Assembly: GCF_040958095.1 (NCBI RefSeq)
Contig: NC_091193.1
Location: 20,162,722 to 20,226,721 of the forward strand
Reading direction: 5' to 3'
DNA: 64,000 nucleotides
Origin: Procambarus clarkii
Taxonomy: Eukaryota > Arthropoda > Malacostraca > Decapoda > Cambaridae
Position 1 is the stretch's first letter, and every line of letters begins with the position of its first letter. This document shows positions 54,330 through 64,000 of the stretch, in pieces. A program made the translations under genes and the position numbers. A model generated the notes under the pieces. It was not told the origin of the DNA, ran no database searches, and saw only the letters and a program-made list of their open reading frames with translations.

Positions 54330-55080
54330 TCTGAAATTAAAATATTTGTTAAAATTCCATTTATTTTTCAATTATAATGGGACTAGTTTTAAAATGCGTG
54401 CCTTTAGATTGCAAACAATTTGATACCTCAATGAACGACGTAGCACGGCAATTGAGGTCAGAACACTAGAAAGATTATATACTTGTTTGGTGATGAGTGT
54501 CCAAAAATATAATATTTGTTAAAATTCCATTTATTGTTCGATTATTATGGGACTTGTTTTAAATTGTGAGCCTTTATATTGTGAACAATTTGATATCAAA
54601 ATGAACGACGTAACTTGAAAATTGATGTTATCAAACTGAAAAGAGTAAACACATTTGTGTGAAAGTGTGCCAATGGGTGCTCGCTCACGGGTAACGGTCG
54701 GCCATCTTTCGGCTTTGCTGCGGGTTGGGCACACGGGGCTTTTAGACTTTATATGCATATATTCCTGTAGGGAATTCTATTGCAAACAAATTGATACCAA
54801 AATGAAAGTCGTAGCACGAGAATTGAGGTGACAAAAGTGAAGATAGTATACACATTTTATTGCTCTTGCACGCTCACGGGTAACGCTTGGCCAATTTCTG
54901 AGTTTGGTGCAGGTGGCATGCTGGGCTTTTGGACCTTATATGCATATACTCGTGTGAACATTTTGATACCAAAATGAACAATGTACAACGAAAATTGAGG
55001 TGATACAACTGAAAAAGAGTATACACTTTTCAATGTTGCTGCGCGCTCACAGGAAACACTCAGGCCACCATGGGGTAGTC
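54330..55080 (+). repeat. Satellite-like repeat, 4 diverged copies, unit about 170-200 bp
   Basis: Each copy has ttgataccaaaatgaacgac, gtagcacgaaaattgaggtg, gaaaagagtatacacattt and, in three copies, cgctcacgggtaacg followed by ggcc. Copy starts are near 54420, 54590, 54792 and 54961. An aaaattccatttattgttcg block precedes the first two. The copies are well diverged. Confidence 0.7.
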
Positions 55081-58000
55081 TGGCGCGTGCACGCCCAGAA
55101 CGCAAAAGTGATATAGTGATACTTGTCTCTTTAATTATGTGCATTACTCTGCAGTAATGCTATCTAACTACTTTGCTATACAAAGTAAATAAGAAGTACT
55201 ATAATACTATTGTTGGAAATTGATTTTGAGGTTTTAGTGAAAATACAGTCGATTCCCAATGCTATGTGGCTTTAAACATAGTAATTTCAGTATTCTGTTA
55301 AAAAAAAAAAATCAATATTATTACCCCACTCCACTTTCATGGGATGGGAAGGCATCACCTCTTAAGGTAACTATAGTATATTTTATTATACAAATTGGAA
55401 AAGTACTTTGCAGAGACCTCCCAAATTATTTTTGCCACTCGATAAAACATCTTTTTGAACATTATGAAATTTTCCAGTCACAAGCACAGTGCAGAATAAG
55501 TGCAATATACTTGGAAGGTGCCACAATGAGAAAGTATGGTCCAAAACATTTGTAAAACATGAAATGCAGGTGTAGGAACCTAACCTACAGCTAACAATGT
55601 GGTAAACCCCCGGACTATTCTCTAATCTGTTTTTAACCCCGAATTCTGTGATAAATGGGATAGTACCAGAAACCTTGTACTGAACTGTAAATGCAAAATT
55701 GTGTTTACTGATTCACTGCAAAGTGTGGGCCACCTGTATCTTGCATCACAACACCACAGAGAGAGCAGTGCTACATTTAGCATATCATCCACAGTAGCAT
55801 CCAATTGCTCCATACAAATAGTTTAGTGCTGCTTATGAATTGTGGTGTTTATTCAACACCACATAAACATGCACCCATACTTTATCATTCATGAACTAAA
55901 TATTCCTAGAAAAGTACAGTACAGTATACACCCTGACATATTAAAATTTATTTTGTAGTCTTGTAAATAGATCACTCAATTCTTTTGCTCATATTGACCC
56001 AGCCCCTCAAATTAAAATAAGAATTGAAACGATTTGGTTGAATATAAGTACAGTACTTGGACCACCATGACAATCTACAAGTGTATGAGAGCAGCCTGGG
56101 GGTGGCGACCAAATAAAATCTTAATTTTTCATCGGGTAAAAACAAATTAAAACATAGGATCTTTGTAAATGTTCTCGGTGGCTTTACTGTATCCAAACCT
56201 TCTCCTCCTTGGCCAGTTTTTCAATGAAATTCGTCATTAACATGATAAAAAGCAGTATTTAATGATATATATTTTTTTTTTTTTTAACATGACACTATAC
56301 CTTGTGGTTATCTGCGATGATTTCGGGGCTCAACGTCCCCGTCCAGGCTTCCTATTACAGGGTATATACTTAATGTTTTTTTTTTTCTAACTTCTTGGTT
56401 GTGGATTTCATCTTTTTTTCCCACAAGGTTAATTTGTTAAGCAGTACTATATTCTGTAGCACCTAGAAAAATGCATCTTTACATAGCATTGAGAGTCGAC
56501 TTTCCATATTTAGAGTATTGGGAAACACAAATAAGTGTCTTCACATTGTGTGTTAATCTGTGAATTTGTGATCACTGCAGTGCCTAAACATTAAGTGATG
56601 GTTTTACCTTTATGTATAGGCATTTCCAAGGTGTTGGTGCATTGGGCATAAGGTAATGTCAGTTGACTGCACCCCAAATACATAATACTTTTTTAAGACT
56701 TCTCAGTGTCTTATGTGTAAAGTTATTTGTAGCATTTTTAAAAGGAGTCCTTTTCTAAGTCAGTTTCAGAACTGTTCAAAGGGCAATTCTGGATTATCAA
56801 AGATTTTTATGATTTTCTTGTTTATATGCTCTGAAAGTGATAGGACCATTCTTTTAAATATGACTGATTCTTTTAAATATAAGACTGGTCTGTGTGATTT
56901 TTAGGCTAATACTACTTAGGTCAGTGCACAGAACATTCTCAGTCTTCGCAGAGTTGTTAAGTCAGGTGTTGATATGGAGCTGTATCTAATTTGTAATATT
57001 CTTTCATAATTTGTTAATATAACAATATAAAACACAAGTCAATAAGTCATTCTATTGTATGATTATGTCCCAAGATTTACAATTTTGTACTGTTTTAAGT
57101 GCACGCTAATATTGAGAGGTGTGTTGGAGGGAAAGGGGGGGATGGGAAGGGGTACTATAACATTAGTATACTTGGCTAATGAGTATATTGTAGTTACAGT
57201 ATTACAGTATTGTAACCCATGAAGCTTTACAAATCAGTCTGAGATTTGAGAAAGTAGTGGAGTAGTGAAAGTATTTGTAGTAGTAGTAAATTCTACCCTA
57301 CCTTTGTGGGAGGAAAGATGGGCAATATAGTTGAGTCTTAGAGGGTGGTGGTCTTCTGATTATTTAGAGGTACAATACTGTATGTGCTACATAGGCTTTC
57401 CCAAGTAATTTGTTTTGTTTTATATGCACATTTTATTGTATTTTTGGAGCTACATTTTATTGCAGTTGTTACTGTATTTTTGTACTTTAGGAATTGTTTA
57501 ACCAAAATTTGTCTTTCTAGTCTTGGAGAAGCCATTTCAGCCAGGAAAACTGTTGGGGTAAACGAAAAAAAAAAAAAGAGCAGTGGCTGGAAAGTCATTG
57601 AATGTCCAAATATATGTCCTAGGTGCATTTAATTTATATGTAATTAAAAAAAAAATGTTGAAAAAAAGAAACTGGATAACATATGGGAATTGTATGATCT
57701 AAATATCTCCTATCCTCCAAAGAAATTTTTAAGGTTTATTCATAACTGTGCATGTTTTATAGCATTGCAGAATGTGACATAAACACCATTTCTAACTTAT
57801 ATACATTCGTTAATTGCCAAATAGTGCACACTAGCTAATTGCTGGAATTTTATTTTTGTATTGTAAAATACTATATATTATATCAGTTTAAATACTGATA
57901 CTATTTCAGTGCTTGGTCAAGGGTCCAAACTAAAGCATCCATTCCAAGGTCTGTTGGTTACCAGAACATTTCAGTTACAGAATATGCTTCATCTGTCACC

Positions 58001-58570
58001 TGCTATTTTTCTTAATATAGTATCTAGAGACTGCTGCATCATTCCTTATTTTTGCATCTAGGTGTATTAAAAAAAAAGGATTTAATTTAATCATTTATAT
58101 TCATGTAAGTAAAGAGTACATCCATTATATAAGAAATAATTCATAAAGCCATGCCAAGTTTCCTACACAGGGCAGGAGATGCAGTCAAGTGTTTTCCTGC
58201 TGGAAGCATAAACAAGTATTTTACTAATTGGATTATCTTTGTGTTTGTACTGTAGTCCAGAGCACAGCCAATGGCACGAGACTTGGCATGACAATATATC
58301 TGATATTTTATTAAACATGCACTTTCCATCACTCACATTATACTTCACATAATAGTTTAAATAGTTAAAGAAATAGTTATTAAAAATATCCAAATGTACT
58401 TTACACATTTAAAGCATAAAAACTACCCAAAGATAGATCCAGTTACGAACTTTGTGTTCTGTCCAAAGTAAATGCTTCTGCTTATCTTTGCCTATTTCCA
58501 TCAAGGTACAACAGTATCAAAAACTATTTTTCCCTTTTTTATCTAACACGCAAGATATGCAGACGATGAA
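55081..58570. other. Gene-free stretch between convergent genes
   Basis: AT-rich. A remnant of a dispersed repeat (gatttcggggctcaacgtcc) lies near 56320-56365. It has many poly(A)/poly(T) runs and no gene. It separates the 3' ends of the membrane-protein gene and the FAAH2-like gene. Confidence 0.45.
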
Positions 58571-58591
58571 TCACAATAACGTGGCTTGAAG

Positions 58592-58740
58592 ATATGAGAG
58601 CTAAACCACACACCAGAAGATGAGGAGACCGATATTTCTGACCATCCTGGACCATTATCACAATTGAGTTGATAATGGTCCAGGACGGACTGAAACGTCG
58701 TCGTCTTCTCATCTTCTGGTGTGTGGTTTAGCTCTCATAT
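58592..58740. repeat. Foldback repeat family, imperfect palindrome
   Basis: Left arm atgagagctaaaccacacac ... ctggaccattatca and right arm tgataatggtccaggacgga ... gtgtggtttagctctcat are inverted copies with about ten differences. The flank caataacgtggcttgaagat (58573-58592) is the complement of the family end seen at 1540 and 26712. It lies about 130 bp past the FAAH2-like stop, probably in its 3' UTR or flank. Confidence 0.8.
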
Positions 58741-58873
58741 GTGCACGATATCACATTAAATACATAAAATAATTTAAAAAATGCCTCGATGTTCTCTAAT
58801 CACATGCATTTATAATGAGGCACAGTGGTATGTTACAATCCTCCATCAATTATGTACTGGGTGTCTTGTGTGG

Positions 58874-61800
58874 TCATGGTACTTCAGAGGGGCACACCCA
58901 ACCACCAAATGCTTTCTCTAGTTCCGCAGCTACTGCCAGGCTGAGGTGATCCTGGTAATGATTAGCAACAACCTGAAACAGTGATATGCAGTAATTAATT
59001 TAATTTGTAATTAATTAGCCTGCCATAAAGATGGCTATTAAAATTTATTTACCTAGGTCGTACCTAATAGCGAGAACCACACTGCATGGCCCAGTATGAA
59101 AAGCCCAATTTGCTTAGCAGTAATTTTTTTTCAAATATTTCTTTCCAAAACTGGTTCATTCTTAATATTATTAAGAATATGAATTACTTTTATCACAATC
59201 ATATACAGTACTGTATAACACAATAAAAATATTTGAAAATTATGATATTTCAGGAAATTTGACTTATTAGGCACCTAACCTAACACCTGGCCTTCTTAAA
59301 TACCCGACTATTAGATACAACATAAATATACTGTATATTTATTTTATAGAGCTATGAATTTTTTTTAAAAGAGGCCGAAGCATTCATTAAAACCCATTAA
59401 CAATTTCCTAAGTTTAGGAAAGGTATATATTATGTTAAACAAATAAATTGAAAATTACAATATATTTACTCCTAGTTTTAGGTCTAAAACATTACCTTTA
59501 TTTTATTATTATTTTATAACATCACAAAAACTTGATTGTAATCATAACTTAGTGGGATATGTAGCTTTTAAAAAAGTATTGATAATTATGACCTACAGAA
59601 AACTAGAGTATATTTGTTCAAAATATGCTCGAAGTAGCAACTCTGAATTACCCTAGATTATGGTTAAAAAAAAAATTTCAAACACGTTTTTGTTTAATTT
59701 GCATGATGTTATTTCTTGTAATCATTAAATTTTAAACAAAGGTATTTAGTACATGCTATTATTACTAACTATAATAACTAATTACCTATATAGTGACTTC
59801 ATTTAAAGTTCATGTACTTTCAATTTGACAACTGAATAGACTGATTTATTTTCTTGTATTATACCCAAAACTTAATTTAATTGCTTATGCAGTAAGCATA
59901 TAACATTACAGTCTAAAACATCTATTTTGATAAAAACAATTACCCAACACAAACCTGAATACCAAGAGGTAATCCATTTGATGCCAAGCCCAAGGGACAC
60001 TGTGTTGATGGAAAGAGCAATACGTTGATGATGGCAGTGTAGGTAAAGTTAAATGCCCTGAAGAGTGGCTGGCTATGATATGGAGCTGTTGTAGGGTGAC
60101 TTGGGAACAGCAGCACCCCATCTTCACCCAAAAGTTCCTGAAGAGATAATTAGAACTAGATTGTATAATTTTTTAATATCTCACTTTTTATAGATATTCA
60201 ACTATAAAAATGTTTGATAGATTTTGTGGTATACTTTTAACCGTAAGAGCAAGACACGCTGTAATCTCCGAAAGTTCTTCACCGATTGCTTTGAAATTTT
60301 GACAACGTGGCCGGGTACAGCTAGTACAGTATATAAATTACAGTAATATCAAGCTATTACCTTAATTTCACTTCGCAGATCAGCACACATGGTGAGGAGT
60401 TTGGGGAAGTCACCTGAATTCTTGCTATAATTGTTCAGCTTCTCCAGTACCCCTAAGAGCAGACCTGGCAATGTGTGCTTTGATAACCTCATACACCACT
60501 TAACAAGCTCCAGCCAAACATTAATCTCTCCCTGTGGACAAAATAGTAAATTACAGTACTAGATAAACCAATATGACTAGCACAAAAGTTAGACTATGTA
60601 TAATTATTATAAGTACAGTGTTTGAGTATGAGAATTATGGTGCAAAGTGCAAATGGGATTCATGAAAGAACAGGTAATCTCTACTGAACTAATCTACAAT
60701 TATGAATGAGATGCTTAGCTACTATAACGATGGACGAGATGTTCAGCTACAATATAATGCACAATAATATATTAATCTCAGATTAGATACATATTATATA
60801 GAAGTGAAAGATCATGTAAACAAGAAGTTTTCAACCTTGAGGATCGGCACTGAACCAAGATGCTTTCTGGCAAATACTGTATAACTAATATCGGCTATAC
60901 TGTAATGTACTTCTTTTTGAAGATAAGGTACAGTAATTATCAGGAGAAAGCACCATGCTGATTCGACTAAATAATAATATTAAATTATTATTAACAACAA
61001 CAACAACAGTAATTCATTGTCGAGTGACAGGCAGCCAGTGTGTATATATATATATGTTAAGCTTATATCGAGGTCACCATTAGGCTCCATTCCTTTCCCC
61101 CTGTCCCATCCCAAATCCTTATCCTGACCCTTTCCCAGTGCTATATAGTCGTAATGGCTTGGCGCTTTCTCCTGATAGATCCCCTTCCCCCCCCCCCCCA
61201 CAGGATCAAATTACTGACCTTGCCCAGAATGCAACCCCACAACTAGCTGACTAACTCCTGGGTAACTCTTTACAGCTAGGTGAACAGGTGCATTAGGTGA
61301 TATGATATGCACCCAACCATTTCTGCCCCCCCCCCCCCTCCTCCCCCTAACAGGAAACAAAACTGTCATTCTACTATCCAGTTCAATTGGTTAGAGCTGT
61401 AAGTGCCAAATATTCATTACAACACAACAGTACACCTGCAGGCACCTCCAGCTCAGTCCACAGGCACACCACACACATGAAGTTTAGAAACACACACACA
61501 TGCATATGAAAGTGAAACTATATACTGTACCAGTATATAGACAATGTTTGCTTATTTTGCACCGGTGCTAAATGTACCTGTACTGTTTATCAGTATAAAG
61601 AACTGATACTGTAAATCTGACTATAATTATTTTATACCTAGTACTCTATTATTTATGAATGTGAGATGATGGTGTGGAATGAATGTGAAAAAGAATTAGA
61701 GCAGCAGAAATGGACACTGAAATGTGTGTGTGTGTGTGTGTGTGGTGTTAGGAGAGTGGAGCAATTTTGGAATGGAAAATGCCATGGAAAGTTTAGTACA

Positions 61801-62495
61801 AAAGTGGATAAATTACAAGATCGAGGAAAGCCTATTGAAACAGTTTTTGACATTCTATACCGATACTGTAGAATGAATTATGACAGGCTGGTGAAGAGAG
61901 CGTATTCATGTGGAATTTAGGGTAGGAGGAAGAGAGGAGGGCCGGGAATAAAATAGGAAATGGGGTATTAGTGAGAGAGTGTGATTGTGTGTGTGTTAAA
62001 TGTAGTGCACGTGTGTAATGCTGCTTAGTAATTAAATAATGCTACAATACAATTGAGTGAGAAAAAGAAAGTAAAACAAACTGCTAAAATGAATCTCACC
62101 TGCTTGAGTGCCAACTCCTGACAAAAAGTGGGCGCTTCTTCTACATTTCCAAGTTTAGCAAAATAAATTGCTACAGCTGCTTTCAGTTTTCTCAAAGTGA
62201 TCTGTAAGAATGGATATGACATATATTACTATTCTTAAACTCCAGCTTAAAAATAATTTGCCTTTACTGTGCTCACTGGAACATATTTCTCATTTAAATG
62301 AGGCAAGTATTTTCTCAAAGATACAAAATCGTTCACACACAGCACACTCACCTTCTTGGCTTTAATGCCATATGCTTTCTCAAAATGGGTTATAATTTTA
62401 TGCTGTGCAGCTCGCAGCTCTGAATGAACTGGTGTTACCAAAGGAGATCCTCCATCGTCCTCGATGTAAAAGTAGCGAAGGTTTTGTATATCAAC
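58874..62495 (-). CDS. Fatty-acid amide hydrolase 2-like amidase, C-terminal 232 residues (5' part outside window)
   Basis: Five minus-strand exons: 62495-62352, 62201-62100, 60531-60361, 60137-59955 and 58972-58874. All meet in phase 0 at GT-AG borders. They encode RYFYIEDDGGSPLVTPV, then KLKAAVAIYFAKLGN, then EINVWLELVKWCMRLSKHTL, then DGVLLFPSHPTTAPYHSQPL with FNFTYTAIINVL and TQCPLGLASNGLPLGIQVV, then DHLSLAVAAELEKAFGGWVC. These match the second half of FAAH2 in order and spacing; human FAAH2 has about 530 residues. The family (amidase signature, Ser-Ser-Lys catalysis) hydrolyses fatty acid amides such as oleamide at membranes or lipid droplets. The catalytic residues and the N-terminal membrane anchor lie in exons beyond 64000, so activity cannot be judged here. 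Arthropods often have several paralogues; which one this is cannot be told. Confidence 0.93.
60240..60335 (+). repeat. Dispersed repeat fragment (FAAH2-like intron)
   Basis: cgctgtaatctccgaaagtt, ttcaccgattgctttgaaat and tttgacaacgtggccgggta are GC-richer than the surrounding intron and look like a mobile-element end. No second copy in the window. Confidence 0.3.
60532..62099 (-). other. Large intron of the FAAH2-like gene
   Basis: Contains a SINE body copy at 61045-61190 (ccattcctttccccctgtcc, gtgctatatagtcgtaatgg), two poly(C) runs (about 61188 and 61328), a TG microsatellite at 61725-61743, and a plus-strand coding remnant at 61780-61960 (MNYDRLVKRAYSCGI then RRKRGGPG) that resembles the Arg/Gly-rich end of some LINE polyproteins. 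Confidence 0.55.
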
Positions 62496-63204
62496 CTATA
62501 GAGCAAAATTCCTTATTAGATCACACAACCAAGACCATAATCAAATGTGTTACTTTTCAAGGCACTACATTGCATATGGTTATTCTTGCAGGCCATTTAC
62601 AACAAGAGAGGTAATATAGGAGTTCCTGCATTTATATATTGTTGAATTAACAAGTTTGTTATGCATCAAATCTTTATAATCAAACTAGCAAACTTGACAA
62701 ATATGTACAGGTATTATGCTTCAAGTCACCAGTATAATGTTTTAGTTTTTAGCCCACACACATGAGTGTATGTAAAGTAAATACTACCTCAACCGAAACT
62801 TCCATATGTTATAGTCAATAATGGTAGCCCTATTATTACACTGAAATGCAACTCCAAGGAATAATTACCCCCTAAAATTACCATAGAACATAACAATCTA
62901 GTTATATAACTTTTTGCCTTACTTCCTCCTAGGAGGATATGGTCAAAGAAAAGTTTCTCCAAGAAGCTCTATCACCATTCTTTACAATACCATCATAAAT
63001 TGTATTATTACTGTAATGAGTGTTTAATTCATTAAACACACATTCATTAATACTGAATTAATGGAACAAACAAAACATTAATATCAAAACGATAACCACA
63101 ACAAAAGTCCAGTACAGTACTAAATTATTCTGTCATTTCGTCATTAATAAAAAGTGAATGAGGAGTTGACGTTTATCACAATGCTATTCGAGCGAATCAT
63201 GCAG
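62496..63204 (-). other. Intron upstream of the first visible FAAH2-like exon
   Basis: AT-rich. No further FAAH2 exon was found between here and the window end on the minus strand. Confidence 0.45.
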
Positions 63205-63385
63205 AGGCTGCAGGATCCGAGTGAGGTCAGCAGACCTCCCAGTTGCAATTCTTTTACCATGTCGTAGCACAGTCGACTAAGGCAGCGTCTGGGATCATCC
63301 CGGGCGTAAGTTCGAACCCTCATCACGGCCCTTGTGGATTTGTTCATTTGATATATCACGCTATTGTGATTTGTGTGTGTATTCT
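63205..63385 (+). mobile_element. tRNA-derived SINE
   Basis: Same family as the inverted pair at 17475-17739: gcaattcttttaccatgtcg, cacagtcgactaaggcagcg, taagttcgaaccctcatcac, ggcccttgtggatttgttca and the end tcacgctattgtgattt. Confidence 0.8.
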
Positions 63386-64000
63386 TAGGTACCTATTTAC
63401 TACTAGGTGAACAGGCGCATTAGGTGAAGGGAAACATGCCCAACCATTTTAACCATTTCTGTCCTGCTCATGAATGAAACCCAGGAGTCCAGATTGTGAG
63501 TGGAGAATGAAGCTAACTGTACTCTGAGAGTGAGGATGCCATAGAAATTATTGTATTATGCGACATGTACCAGAAATAAGAGATGAGAACTAAATTTAAT
63601 GGCATTAGAAAAGAGAAAGATCAGAGAGGACATGATCACAGTGTACAATATAATGAGAGAACCTTACAAAGTAGATACAGATAGTCTATGTTTTACAGGT
63701 GAGGGACAAGAGAATGAGGGGACACTGGAAGATGGAAACACAGGAACCAGAGAAAAGTAAGGAAAAACTTGTATGCAGCGTGGGTGGTAAATATAAAGGA
63801 TGAATTGAGTCATTGGTGGTGGAAGCAACCTACCTTTACAGCTTCAAGAGCAATTATAAGCGTATATAGGAGCTATAAATGTATTAGGAATACATTTATA
63901 GCTCTAGAGGAAAGAAAATTAAAATAATTTTGAGGCAATGAGCGACTTGAACCAGCATTCTAGCTGGTCTAGCTGGTTCAAATCCCAGACACCTGCTTTA
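63386..64000. other. Gene-free end of the window
   Basis: Between 63400 and 63480 there is SINE-body-like text (tactaggtgaacaggcgcat). The remainder is purine-rich with an inverted echo (ttataagcgtatataggagc against cctatatacgct-type text) and nothing else recognised. Confidence 0.4.

Noticed and set aside
58163-58408. Minus-strand open frames before the FAAH2-like stop
   Set aside because: They lie 3' of the FAAH2-like stop codon, have no domain and are AT-rich; treated as flank or 3' UTR.

Overview
This is nuclear DNA of an arthropod, most likely a decapod crustacean. The basis is a resistance-type cuticle protein gene, a short run of the arthropod telomere repeat (TTAGG), long intron-rich genes, abundant AT-rich non-coding DNA, and many tRNA-derived SINEs and LINE tails of the kind common in crayfish, lobster and shrimp genomes. 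The species cannot be fixed from sequence alone.

Layout. 1-9558: no gene recognised; LINE debris, a SINE, several short tandem arrays and copies of dispersed repeats. 9559-11253 (+): a secreted cuticle protein with a C-terminal chitin-binding Rebers-Riddiford domain; its first exon was not found. 11640-17850: repeat-rich intergenic DNA. 17854-24310 (-): a young-looking Ty3/gypsy LTR element whose integrase lies upstream of the reverse transcriptase, the order known from the Gmr1 group. 25940-39096 (+): a 14-exon gene whose exon phases all agree and give an 852-residue, SLC6-type (neurotransmitter:sodium symporter fold) protein with unusual first-helix residues; its introns carry most of the repeats described here. 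39660-45100: LINE remains and tandem repeats. 47256-53649 (+): a four-exon gene for a 554-residue membrane protein that I do not recognise. 58874-62495 (-): the last five exons of a fatty-acid amide hydrolase 2 (FAAH2)-like amidase, whose 5' part lies beyond the window. 62496-64000: SINE and AT-rich DNA.

The host genes do not form an evident functional unit. They look like ordinary single genes in a repeat-rich genome: cuticle structure, membrane transport, an unknown membrane protein, and lipid amide hydrolysis.

The most unusual signals are: (i) two exons of the SLC6-like gene whose 3' ends and 5' splice sites have been amplified into tandem arrays (22-nt and about 30-nt units), both still open in the exon reading frame; (ii) the altered sodium-site region of that transporter; (iii) the integrase-first gypsy element; (iv) a perfectly palindromic foldback repeat family and a 372-bp palindromic MITE-like element; (v) a (TTAGG)9 tract next to a 15-bp G-rich minisatellite in an intron. 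Exon and repeat coordinates were read by eye; edges of degenerate repeats are approximate.
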